NCBI GenBank assembly: GCA_030789695.1
Contig: CM061135.1
Location: 107,145,262-107,209,261 of the forward strand
DNA length: 64,000 nucleotides
Source of the DNA: Scilla litardierei
Taxonomy: Eukaryota; Streptophyta; Magnoliopsida; Asparagales; Asparagaceae
Direction of reading: 5' to 3'
The translations under genes and the position numbers were made by a program. Within the stretch, counting starts at the first letter, position 1, and each line of letters begins with the position of its first letter. A model generated the notes under the pieces. The model searched no databases. It was not told the DNA's origin and was given only the letters and a program-made list of their open reading frames with translations. Positions 9,639-21,053 of this stretch are shown one piece after another.

Positions 9639-12600
9639 ATGTCTTCCGCTTCAAAGAACATCGTCGCTGAGTTAAACAGAGGTGAAAAACTCAACGGCGA
9701 TAATTACAAACTATGGTCCATCAAGATACAATACGTTCTAGAGGAGCAAGACGTGCTCGAAACTCTAAAGAACAAGATGATTGAACCCGAGTTGGGCACT
9801 ACGGCCCAACACAGACGAGACAAGGAAGCTTTTGATGCTTGGTCTCGGAAGAACAAGATAGCTCGCATTACGTTATTATCCAGTATGGCCGATGACATAA
9901 TATGCATCTTCCGAGAACATGACCTAGCAATGGACATATGGTCCAAGCTAGAGGAGAAGTTTGGTGGCACCTCGGTGTGCAAACTTCGTTATTTAACTAT
10001 AAGATTTGATTCATACAAGAAACGTCCAGATCATTCCATGGGAAAACATCTGCGACATATGGCGAATCTAATCTCAGAGTTAAAGGATGCAGGTCATGTG
10101 CTCACTGATGAGCAACAAATCCAAGCAGTCATACGTTCCCTACCAAATGGGTGGGACCAAAGGAAGATGCATTTCACTCATAATGAGAGCATCAAGACCT
10201 TCAGCGATGTTTCTAAGCACCTCGAGTTAGAGGAAGAGCGGCTTGCGGCTGCCAAGCCAAGTGCAGAAGTGCACATGGTTGCTAGTGCCTCACACGGGGA
10301 AAGAAACGAAAAGATCATTCGAAGTCTACTAATGAACGTAATAAGCAACCTGAGTCTACCAAGAAACCCAAACATAAGGGTGGACACAAGAAATGGCACA
10401 AGAAGAAAGACTTGAAGAGGATCAAGTGCTTCAAGTGCAACAAGTTAGGTCACTATGCCCGTTCTTGTACGGATGAAGTTGATAAGGTAACTTGTAATGT
10501 GTTTCTAGTTCAATATTTCTTGTAGAATCTAATCCATTTTGGATAATTGATTCAGGTGCCACCGACCACATAGCAAGGGACAGATGGTCCTTCGTGGAGT
10601 ATCATCGGATACCCCAAGGAACAAAGTGGATCTATGTAGGAAACAACACATGTGTTGAAGTGAAAGGCATTGGGACGTCCTGGACAACGGCCGCACTTTC
10701 CTACTTCATGATGTTCTCTTCGCTCCGGATATTCGAAGGAATATTATTTCTGTGGTCGTTTTAATGGGTCTTGGTTATAGTTGGTTTTTTCATGATTGTA
10801 AAGTGGACTTTTTTTGTAATAATTCTTTAATTGGTACTGGGTATGTATTTAAAGGATTTATTGTATTAAATACAATGTATGATTCCTCATTTAATAATGA
10901 AAATTTCCTTGTTGCAAATTCATCAAATTATGAATCAGATGTAATTTGTTGGCATGCAAGGCTTGGCCACATTGGACCAACACGAATGGATAAACTTGCC
11001 AAACATGGCCTTCTATCCAATGTTTCAAAGGTTGAAATGTCGACCTGCGAACATTGCCTTGTTGGGAAATCTTGTCGCATGCCGTTTGGAACCGGCACAA
11101 GGTCCGAGGTTCCATTACAGCTCATCCATTCGGACATATGTGGTCTGATGAATGTCAAGACAAGACGCGGGAAGTCATATTTCATCACTTTTATTGATGA
11201 CTTCACCCGATTCGGACATATCTATTTGATATCCCACAAAAGTGTAGCATTAACCTGCTTTAAAAACTATATGAGTTTAGTGGAAAATCAATTAGATCGC
11301 AAGATTAAGGTCTTACGAACCGATAGGGGCGGTGAATATCAATCAGCAAGTTTTAAGGAACTTTGTGATGAAAAGGGCATAGTTCATCAGGTAACTATGC
11401 CTTATACTCCTCAACAAAATGGTGTTGCAGAAAGGAGGAATATGACTTTAATGGAAATGGTACGTTCAATGATGGTGCAAGCTAACTTGCCAATCACCTT
11501 TTGGGGTGATGCATAATTGACGGTCGCTTTCATCTTGAACCGCGTACCCTCGAAATCAGTTAGCTCCACTCCTTACGAGTTGTGGAACCAAAGGTCTCCT
11601 GACTTAAACATTTTGAAACCTTGGGGGTGTGCATCCTATGCACATATTTACTCCCATAAGTATGGCAAACTTGGGCCACGGGGAAGGAAATGTATCTTTA
11701 TACGATACGCAGAAAACTCCAAAGGTTATGTTTTCGTTGGTCAGGAAGACAATGGAGGTCTAATTGAATTTGAGTCGAGGCATGTCACTTTCTTGGAAAA
11801 CGAGTTTCTAAGATAGGTTGAGATAAGTCAGGACTTATCTCTATTTGAGATTTATGATCAAGAAGGATTACCTCATTCGAGTGGGAGAATTCTTTGTGAA
11901 GACAAAAATACGTTTCAACCTTCACCAATGGATGATACGAATGATGCTAATCCTATTCCATACAGGAATAATGATCCAAGTGAGAGCAATTCTAACGAAA
12001 TTCCAAGTGGGAGTGATATTAGAATCGATCTAAATTCGAGTCAACAAGGACTTGAAGAATCTCAAATACGACGTAGTAGTCGTACAAGGTTAGCTCCTCT
12101 AAGATTTGAGGATGAATTTCCGCAAACCTTTATGACTCTACTACAAGATGATGACGAGCCTGCTACTTTCAAACAGGCCGTATCATGTCCTGCAAAAGAC
12201 AAATGGATGGAAGCGATGAAGGAGGAATTGGAATCCATGAAAGTTAACCAAGTCTGGGACTTAGTTGACTTACCCAGAGGATGTAAAGCTATTGGGAACA
12301 AATGGGTGCTCAAAATAAAGCATAAGGATGATGGCTCTATAAGCAGATATAAAGCTCGCCTTGTCGCGAAAGGTTTTACACAACAGGAAGGGATAGACTA
12401 CGAAGAGACCTTCTCACCTGTTGTTCGTTTTACCTCGATTCGCCTGATTCTGGCTATGGTAGCTTGCTTAGACCTCGAATTACATCAGATGGATGTAAAG
12501 ACTGCCTTTCTCAATGGAGAATTGGATGATGAGATCTATATGGAACAACCAACAGGGTTTGTAAAAGAAGGAAACGAACATAAGGTTTGTAAACTTAGTA

Positions 12601-13719
12601 AGTCCATATATGGTCTTAACCAATCCTCAAGGCAATGGTATATATGATTTCAAGAAGTTGTCTTATCAAATGGTTTTTCCATGCTTGATGAAGATAACTG
12701 TGTATATATCAAGAGGATTAAGAGCAAATACGATATTATGTCTCTATATGTAGATGACATTTTAATAGCCGGAAATGACAAGGGCTTTGTGATGGATATC
12801 AAGGCTTGGCTTTCATCAGTTTTTGAGATGAAAGACATGGGAGAAGCCGCATATATCCTTGGAGTTAATATTTCAAGGAATCGTTCGAAGAAACTTCTTT
12901 CTCTTTCACAAGAGACTTATATAAAGAAGGTTCTAGAACGTTTTAATATGCAGGACTGTAAGTCCATTGATACTCCTATAAGAAAATGCGATAATTTATG
13001 TCTGAAATCGTGTCCAAAGAACCAAAAGGAAAAGGAAGTTATGGAAAAAGTTCCATATTCCAGTGCAGTTGGTAGTCTTATGTACGCTATGATGTGTACA
13101 AGACCGGACATCTGTTTTGCCGTTGGAATGGTAAGTCGTTACCAAATCCAATCCAGGGCAAGTATACTGGAAAGCGGTTAAGAGGATAATGCGGTATCTT
13201 AAAGGAACTGCGGACTATGCTTTATGCTATCAAGGAGATGCCTTGAGGCTCGAAGGCTACACTGATGCTGATTGGGCGGGTGATCTCGATGAGCGACGAT
13301 CGACCTCAGGATATGTTTTTCTACTCGGATCTGGTGCAATATCCTGGAGTAGCAAGAAATAATCCTGCATCGCACTTTCAACTATGGAAGCCGAGTTTGT
13401 AGCATTTAGCATGGCAGTCCAAGAGGCTGTTTGGCTTAGGAAATTCTTAGACAGGCTAATTGATGCAAATGACTCAGGTGCTGTACCAATACACAGTAAC
13501 AGTCAAGCATATATAGCCTATGTCAAAGATCCAAAATTCCATTGTAAGACCAAACACATAGATATCCGCTACAAATTTGCAAAAGACTATGATAAGACCA
13601 AGAAGGTAGACATATGGTACATATCTACGCATGAGATGATAGCGGATCCGCTTACGAAGGCGATCCCCAGAGATGTGTTTTACAGACACTTATCATCTCA
13701 AAGATTACGTAAGAGCTGA
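9639..13719 (+). pseudogene. Copia gag-pol polyprotein, broken
   Basis: Gag starts at 9639 (MSSASKNIVAELN) and has the copia gag domain followed by a CCHC knuckle encoded near 10424-10470. The aspartic protease active site DSGATDH is encoded at 10549. The integrase follows with its HHCC region near 10945-11070 and catalytic D, D, E in 'HSDICG', 'RTDRGGEY' and 'NGVAERR'. Reverse transcriptase runs from about 12130 with YVDD at 12747-12758. RNase H includes TDADWAG near 13260 and ends at 13719. Damage seen against the sister copy: frame breaks near 10300, 10480, 10680 and 13143, and stop codons at 11514, 11814, 12645 and 13360. Gag and pol would normally be one frame. It cannot make a working polyprotein. 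Confidence 0.93.
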
Positions 13720-14731
13720 GTTGTACCAATGTAAATTCCCATGTCTGTAAAAGATCAAATTTAATAAAAGAATAAGTTCTTTTCAACATTACATATGAAT
13801 TTCTTGAAAATGTTTGTGTACATTTTTTTAATCTCAGCTGTTTTTTAGTATGTCAGACAGATTGAGGTTGGCTCTCTCACATGAGCAATCGCCTTTATTA
13901 TATCAGACGGGTAAAATAAAGATGAGACCTGTTTAAAGTCAAAATCATCAGACGGATGATTTAGAGTCATGACTTAAACAAAATGGTCGCATGAAAGATC
14001 TGCATCATATGGATGCTTACAAAAGATCTAAGAGGATTCTTAAATTCTATCTGTCTTATGCAGGAAGTGGGTCCAGAAGATTATTTGAGCAGTAAAAGGG
14101 ACTCAAAGTCAGACATTATGGTGTCTGATCATCATCCTTACAACATCATTAAGACATACGCTCCCTGGGAAAGGAGTGATGTTGTAAAACGTATTCATAC
14201 TACGTATGCATTTTGACCATTGGGTTAGAATAGTAATTGTGTTTACTATTATGTGAGACCCAAAGACCACATGGGTCTTAACTCGTTACCCTTATGGACT
14301 CTAATTGGTTCCTTTAGATTTGACTGGGTGATTGCTATCTTAGCATGTTGCTTATGGACTATGGTCAATTCGGTCCGGCGGGGCATGTTAGAAAAGCAAG
14401 TCAAGTCAAGATCAAAAGGATCGCAAAAAGAGGAAGATTAATTTCATATTTACATTTGGACTTTAGAGATTCAGAGCTGGCTAGCCAATTGTAATCCAGA
14501 TGGGATTTAATTGTTGAATATAAAGTATAAGAAATGTGAAGAAATAATCTAGGGTAAAACATGCGTTGATCTACTCAACTTTGCACCTCGAGGAGTGTTG
14601 TGTATCTCTAACAAGTGCACAACAGCGGACTCTATGCGCATGACGGTCACACAGCCTATTTCTCGGTATGATAAACAGAAGAGTTAAAGGAAAGATGTTT
14701 CCTTACAATCCCCTCAAGTGTGAGTGGGAGA
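13720..14731 (+). other. Copia-1 3' untranslated region and polypurine tract
   Basis: No reading frame of note is present. It repeats short themes around 'tcagacgg' between 13860 and 13960 and ends with the purine-rich 'gtgtgagtgggaga' directly before the right LTR, which serves as the polypurine tract. The same region is at 44077-45100 in the sister copy on the other strand. Confidence 0.75.
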
Positions 14732-15261
14732 TGTTGGATATGGATGACGTGAATACACCCATGAGGAGATGTATGAGGGTATACAGACCTCAGACGTCGC
14801 GTGCACGAAAGCGTGCGCGAAGGGAAACTTTTCTCGTGTGAAAAGGACCACTCGATAAGTGGAAAAAGTCACTTTATAAGTGCATAAAGGCACTCGATAA
14901 GTGAATGAAGAAGAGGATAAGTAAAAGGGCTAATATAGGCTAATAAGCTTATAAGTGGTTATTTCCTACAATAACTACCCCTAAAGCCTATAAATATGAC
15001 CCAAGGGTATGCCTTTTATAGAAATCTAACCATGCCATAAGTTTGCATAAGGCAACTTGTGTTCTTCTTCTCCCTTCCATTAAAATCCTCTTCTAAATAG
15101 AGATTTAGGCGATGAAACTCTGCTTCGATCCTCTGTGACGAAGTACTGACCGTTGTGGCGAATCCGAGGGCGAAGTTCCGAGATTACGGTGCCGCGTACG
15201 CAAGCGTAAGTCTCTACTTTATTATTCGATCCTAACGTCCTTGTTTTGACAGGATCCCACA
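14732..15261 (+). repeat. Copia-1 right LTR, complete (530 bp)
   Basis: It starts TGTTGGATATGG and ends GGATCCCACA, with TG...CA termini. It contains 'cactcgataagtg' inverted-repeat themes near 14850-14900 and a TATAAATA at 14989. The flanking sequence 15262-15410 is non-coding and unassigned. Confidence 0.92.
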
Positions 15262-15410
15262 ACAAGTTCGCACTCTATGGAAGTACGCTGGATCATGTCA
15301 GCACCCTGCAAGCAGATTGGAAGGAAGAACGAGGATTCACCCACATCTTGCTCAGGGAGTAGCACATAAATCTCAAGGAGTATTAGTCACTCAAGTATAA
15401 TCTTTCTACA

Positions 15411-17157
15411 TGATATGCTCATATTTTACACTTTATTTCTGCATTTTTTCATGCCATAACTGTTGCTCATATCGCAAATTTAATGCTTAAACGAAGATTT
15501 CACAATGAATTACACTATTTCAATGTTTCGTTGGATATTCAGGAAATATGGAGTAATCAGGAGCAATTAGGAGCAATGATCACATATGCACATACCGGAG
15601 CATCAATGACGACGATATCGAAGAGCTCTCAGTGCTTGAAGATGAGAAGAAGCGGAAGGAAGATGAGAGAAAGAGGAAGGAAGCGAGAAGAAGGAGAAAA
15701 TGATGAAATATCAGCCTACTTGGCTGAGTGACATAGCTCACTCGATCAAGTGAGGCTAACACAGCTCCAATCCAGCCAAAGAAGCGCAACAAATGTACTC
15801 GGCTGAGTGGAATTTCCACTCGACTGAGTGAGAAGTACACTCGACCGAGTGGAGAGAGAAAAAACAACTAGTAGGATACTGTTTCTAGAGGAGTCTGTAG
15901 AAAAACCCACTCGACCGAGTAAGAAGCTCACTCGACTGAGTGTCCCTGAAGATGACAGAAGACTGATTTTTACGATTTCTCTGCAGAGTTGCCACTCGAC
16001 CGAGTGACAGTTTCACTCGGCCGAGTGCACCGACAGCCCAGTTTCAAAAAGTAGGGTTTGCCTCCTCCTAGGTGTATTTTTGTCAGCTTTTTTTGGACTT
16101 TATTGAGAGAGTATAAATAGCTAGTTTTGAAAGCTGTCAAAAGGGAGAGACAAGACGGCTGAGTTCTTAAGAGAAGTTTTATTTCATCTTGTTTTTGCTA
16201 AAGGATTGGAGTGCAAGGATCTTGATTCTTTTGTTATTTGAAGCCTTGAACATCATTGGTTTGTCTAAACTCTTGATATTTCTAAACTTTATGATAAATT
16301 TCTGTTTAGATCTATCTTTTGTGATGAATTCTATTGCACATCTCAATTCTATTGTTTCGATTATGTTGAATTGTGAGTAATCTCTTTGCTCTAGGGCAAA
16401 GGGATGAACCCTACGGATTCAAAGCTTGATATGTGAAATCTATTGAAAACCCATGTTGCTAAACTTGTTAAAGGATTAGATTATGATTGATTTACCACGG
16501 ATTGCTAGGAATTTATTTTCGATATTGAGAGCGAGAGAGAGAATCTTAATCTATGGGAAGCCCTAGATATTCAATTTAGATCTATAATTGATAATCCCAA
16601 GAGTTGGTGTGCGAGTGCGACCAAAGCTACCATCTTTATTATGTTTCTATAATTATATTCGTTTGTAAGACGGTAAAACGAATACAAACCATCATGATCT
16701 AGACTCGAACTCACATTGCATGAGAGCAAACTTGATTTGGAGTTGAATTATATTGTCGATATTAATACTAATGGTTTGAACTAGGCTTGTGCGAGAGCAA
16801 GGTTCTAGTTTAGATTACTATAGACTTACATAGCGAGATAGCGCGCGTTGGTTCACAACATAGTTACGAAAATTTCACCCCAACCCAAGAGTAGTGATAT
16901 GGAAGAATATAATTTTAGATTGATGCTTGGTATCTATAGTGGTGATTCCCTAGCCCTAGGCACTTTTATTAATTGAATTTACAAACGATATTTTATACGC
17001 TTGTGAAACCATACATTCCTCAATCATTATTCCATCTCCGCTGAGTAATAAATATAATACAAACAGTTCCTCCTCGTGATTCAATACCCGCTCATCACTT
17101 AACTATGTGCTTGTAGTAAAACTACATTGTTTCTGGGTGCATTTACGGAGCCGGTCA
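15411..17157 (+). repeat. Element A: LTR of an Athila-like retrotransposon
   Basis: The likely start is TGATATGCTC and the end CCGGTCA, followed after six bases by a tRNA-Asp primer site. The U3 part (about 15720-16030) carries exact ACTCGACCGAGT palindromes at 15839-15850, 15909-15920 and 15994-16005 plus several variants. A TATA box TATAAATA lies at 16112-16119, some 80 bp behind the cluster. R and U5 contain 'agccctaggcac' and 'tatgtgcttgtagta'. Its internal region has been opened by element B. The left border is an estimate, and no target duplication could be established. The 15262-15410 stretch before it has no recognisable content. Confidence 0.65.
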
Positions 17158-17163
17158 AGTTTT

Positions 17164-17181
17164 TGGCACCGTTACTGGGGA
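17164..17181 (+). other. Element A primer binding site (tRNA-Asp type)
   Basis: It matches the tRNA-Asp complement at 15 of 18 positions. Element B begins two bases later, so B landed directly in the start of A's internal region. Confidence 0.75.
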
Positions 17182-17183
17182 GG

Positions 17184-18748
17184 TGACGTGCGTTTATATT
17201 TTATATATTCACGCACGTCTTCTTCGTGATTTTCCATTGTTTTCCAGTGTTTCGTATCCATTCTCTTGTGATTTTTAGTTTTCTTTCACTTTCTTTGTGT
17301 TTTCATGCCATTGCAGGAGATTGCCAGTGCTGGGGACATATAAATCAGATACCATGAGTCCCAGGAGCAACGGGAGGCGTCGTACGAGAACCTGAGGGCC
17401 AAACGTCAAAGAATACCACATATCAGCCCTCAACCAATCGGGTGGACAGACCCACCCGATCGGTTCATGCACGCATATCCGACCCGATCTGGAGCAGCAG
17501 TGAAGAAGACCCCACCCGATCGGTTCAGTGATCGGGTGGATACCGCAGTCTTCTCTGTCTTTTGGAGCTGAATTCCAACCGATGGGTGAAATCTCACTTG
17601 ATCGGTTCATCTATAGCCGAATTTCACTCAGCTCACGACCCGACGTCTCACCCGATCGGTTCAGCGATTAGGTGAAGTATATGAAAAGCTGAAGACCAAG
17701 TCGACTATCGTCTCACCCGATCGGTTGAGGTTTCAACCGATTGGGTGAGCGTTAAATTTTGTCTTCTTCTGAGAATATTCCCTGGTATCTTTCCAGATTG
17801 TATATAAACCCCTAGGTTTTCCCAGAAACGAGGATCCCTAGTTTTTAACAGTTTTTTAGGGATTTGGGCTGCTCCTAGTTAATTTTGTTTTGTAAGTTCT
17901 TTGATCGTCTTGAGACTTTAATATTGCTTTAATACTATTGTTTGCTCTACTATTCTATTACTTGATCTTAATTTTGATGGCTGAAATTTGTTGCGTTGAA
18001 TCTTTTGTAATGTTTAGTGAGTAGTTTCCTAATCTGGGACATTGGTGGAAGCCCCTTCGTGGGTTCTCCCTAGAACGACCATAGGATTAGGGTTTCAATA
18101 GGATTTATGGATTTAGATAGTTAAAGCGGGGTGTTTTATTGTCATTGGCGGGAGAAAGACTGCCTCTGACTGTCGGGCCAAGGGGAAATAAAACGAGAGT
18201 TTGATCCCCTAGCCACAGCTCACACCCCTAGCGTAGACATTGATTCCTAGCGTGTGGGAACGGCAGAATGAAATGTCAGGAGCAATCGTTGCGAGCTTAG
18301 TGCTCCTGGAGTCGGTCGGTGTTAATAATCGTGGGAATGCCCACCGTCCGAACACAGGTATACCTAGCGTGTCATCCTGGGCATCGACCGTAATATCAGG
18401 TACATGGGACACTAGGTATCACTTCTAGAGGCAGCGTCTCACCACTAAACCCTAGAATCCGATCGTATTCCTATCCATCGGTCGTAATAGAGAGAACACA
18501 CGATAGGGTGGAAACCAAGGTCATGGGTTACTTTTATATCCTATACCTCTCCGTAGTTCTAATTAGTGACAACCACCGAGCGATAGGGCTAGCTCACCCA
18601 CCGGGTTATCCGGTTCCTACTTGACAACAAGCACAACACACGCCTCCCTGAGTTCGACCCCCAAGCCACACTACAACACCATGCACTTGTGGTTACAAAT
18701 ATTTAATTCTGGTATCCCATGTATGTATGCAAAACTGAGGGGATGTCA
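17184..18748 (+). repeat. Element B left LTR
   Basis: It starts TGACGTGCG and ends GGATGTCA. An inverted repeat 'gacgtgcg...cgcacgtc' occupies the first 40 bp. The U3 cluster of ACCCGATCGGTT-type palindromes spans about 17405-17750, and the TATA box TATATAAA is at 17811-17818. The R/U5 part holds 'ggcgggagaaagactgcctctgac' and similar blocks shared with all four LTRs of this family. Short reading frames inside are not genes. Confidence 0.9.
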
Positions 18749-18755
18749 AGCTTTA

Positions 18756-18773
18756 TGGCACTGTTGCTGGGAA
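18756..18773 (+). other. Element B primer binding site (tRNA-Asp type)
   Basis: It matches the tRNA-Asp complement at 14 of 18 positions, seven bases behind the LTR end. The corresponding site of C is at 20865-20882. Confidence 0.7.
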
Positions 18774-18948
18774 AGCAACATGTTTGTCTTCATATAGGAC
18801 CCTAGTAACCCCCGAGACTAATTCATATCCCTACCCTGCGATAATTTTCGCACTCTACATTTTTATTTTTATTCTCTATTCTTTATTCTTCATTTTTGTT
18901 TTTATTTGGCATCGTATCATACACGCTTTCACAGGTATATTTTGATTT

Positions 18949-19321
18949 TTGATGTGCAGGAACTCAATAAGTCTTGACGACTTGGTTCCTCTTGATCCCA
19001 AGAAAAATGCCACTCTGAGGCGTATCAACACTGAAAGAAGAAGAAGAAGGGAAGAATTTGCCATGGCAGCCAATTTTCCTCCACAGAAGTCTCTGTTTGA
19101 GTACTCTATGCCGTCCATCGGATCCACGTCTAGCATTCAGCCTCCAGCCATCACGACCGAAAATTTTGAGCTAAAGCCGTCGCTAGTTGCATGGTTCTAG
19201 CAGGACCAGTTTGCTGGAGCTCCTATGTAAAACCCGATTGAGCACTTGGATTCATTTCTGGAGAAGTGCGAGACTTTTAAAATCAATGGCGTGTCGGCTG
19301 AAGCGATCCGGTTGAGATTGT
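18949..19321 (+). pseudogene. Element B gag, N-terminal part, cut by element C
   Basis: The frame starts around MCRNSISLDDLVPLDP and aligns with C's gag throughout. It has a basic arginine stretch (about residues 25-32), then the start of the Athila gag domain (NFELKPSL). Two in-frame stops (at 19198 and 19228) show decay. The gene is interrupted after 'gagattgt' at 19321 by the insertion of element C and continues at 41334. The last five bases (attgt) are the target duplication. The part preceding 18949 is a 175-bp leader without features. Confidence 0.85.
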
Positions 19322-20857
19322 TGACATGCGTTTATATTTTATATATTCACGCATGTCTTCTTCGTGATTTTCTGTTGTTTTCCGTTTTTTCTGTTGTTTT
19401 GTATCTATTCTTTTGTGGTTTTTAGTTTCCTTTCACTTTCTTTGTGTTTTTGTGCCATTGCAAGAGATTGCTAGTACTGGGGACATATAAAGCAGATATC
19501 ATGAGTCCTCAGAGCAACGGGAGGTGCCACGCACGATCCTGAGGGCCAAACGTCAAAGATTATCATGTTTCAGCCCTCAACCAATCGAGTGGACTGATCC
19601 ACCCGATCGGTTCGTGCACACGTATCCGACCCGATCTGGAGTAGCAGTGTAGAAGAGCCCACCCTATCGGTTTAGTGATCGGGTGGATGTCGCAGTCTTC
19701 TCTGTTTTTTGGCGTTGAATTCCAACCGATCGGGTGAAATCTCACCCGATCGGTTCACCTGTAGCATCTCTTCATGGCTCAAGACCCCAACGACATCACC
19801 CGATCGGTTCAGTGATTGGGTGATGAATCACAGAAGCTGAAGATCGGTTCAACATCCGTCTCACTCGATCGGTTGATGCTTCAACCGATCGACGGTTTAC
19901 TATATATATTCCCCTAGGTTTTTCCCAGAAATGGACCCCTAGTTTTTTGAGCGTTTTTAGGGATTTTTGCGGCTGTGAATTTATTTTGTTTTGTAAGTTC
20001 TCTGATTGCCTTGACACTTTGACATTGTTTTAATACTATTGTTTACTCTAGTTCTCTATTGATTGATCTTAATTTCAATGGCTGAATTTTGTGTTATTGA
20101 ATCTCTTGCTATGAACTGTGAGCAGTTTCCTAATCTGGGACGTTGGTGGAAACCCCTTCGTGGGTTCTCCCCAGAACGATCATAGGATTAGGGTTTCGAT
20201 AGGATATAGGGATTTAGATGGTTACGCGGGGCATTTTATTGTCATTGGCGGGAGAAAGACCGCCTCTGACCGTCGGGCCAAGGGGAAATAAAACTGGCAT
20301 TTGATATTCGAGCCATAGCTCACACCCCTAGCGTAGACATTGATTCCTAGTGCGTGGGAGCGGCAGGATGAAATGTCAGGAGTAATCATTGCGAGCTTAG
20401 TGCTCTTGGAGATAGTCGGTGTTAATGGACATGGGAATGCCCACTGTCCGAACCCAGGTAGACCTAGCGTCTCATCCTGGGCATCGACCGGAATATCCGG
20501 CCTATGGGACGCTAGGTATCACTTTTAGAGGCAACGTCTCACCACTAAACCCAAGAATCCGATCGAGTTCCTATCTGCCGGTCGTAATAGAGAGAACATA
20601 TGATAGGGTGGAAACCGAATTCCTCGGTTACCCTTTTATATCTTACATCTTTCGTAGTTTCATTTCTTGACAACCCACTTTGCAATAGGGCTAGCTTACC
20701 CACCGGGTGATCCGGTTCCTGTTTGATAACAAGCACAACACACGCCTCCTCATATTCGACCCCCAAGCCACACTACAACACCGTGTCCTTTCGGTTATAA
20801 ATATTTCAATCTGGTATCTCTGTTTCAACTACGCATTGCTAAATCTGGGGGACATCA
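19322..20857 (+). repeat. Element C left LTR
   Basis: It starts TGACATGCG and ends GGACATCA. The U3 palindrome cluster spans about 19570-19895 and includes a perfect stem-loop of 14-bp arms and a 4-base loop at about 19728-19759. The TATA-like TATATATATT is at 19901-19910. It pairs best with the right LTR at 37473. Confidence 0.9.
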
Positions 20858-20864
20858 AGCTTTA

Positions 20865-20882
20865 TGGCACAGTTGCCAGGGA
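20865..20882 (+). other. Element C primer binding site (tRNA-Asp type)
   Basis: TGGCACAGTTGCCAGGGA differs from the tRNA-Asp complement at a few positions and lies seven bases behind the LTR end. Confidence 0.7.
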
Positions 20883-21053
20883 GGCAACGTGCTTGTTTCA
20901 CTTAGGACCATGTGAACCCCAGAGACTAGTTCACATCCTCACCTTGTGAAAATTTTCACATTCTACATTTTTATTTTTTATTTTTTTATTCTTTACTATT
21001 TGTTTTTATCTGGCGTACACCATACGCGCTACACGGGTATTTCTTGATTTTTC

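Larger units (their letters stand above)
7723..15261 (+). mobile_element. Copia-1: Ty1/copia retrotransposon, 5'-truncated and decayed
   Basis: The left LTR is 7723-8102 (first 150 bp missing) and the right LTR is complete at 14732-15261. A tRNA-iMet primer site follows the left LTR. The order gag, protease, integrase, reverse transcriptase, RNase H is that of Ty1/copia. A 1.5-kb GC-rich leader precedes gag. The same family occurs in reverse orientation at 43526-51359. No target duplication can be checked because the left end is lost. Over the shared 380 bp the two LTRs differ at about three positions by eye, so the insertion is not very old even though the coding part is broken in many places. 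Confidence 0.93.

Noticed and set aside
15262..17181. LTR A as the 3' LTR of the element whose LTR is H (3684-6019)
   Set aside because: They share the ACTCGACCGAGT motif, but the sequences outside it are diverged, lengths differ and a primer site follows A, which makes it a 5' LTR.
18209..18428. Conserved 62-68 codon frames in all LTRs of the B/C family
   Set aside because: They recur because the LTR sequence is conserved; frames are open on both strands and no copy has coding features.
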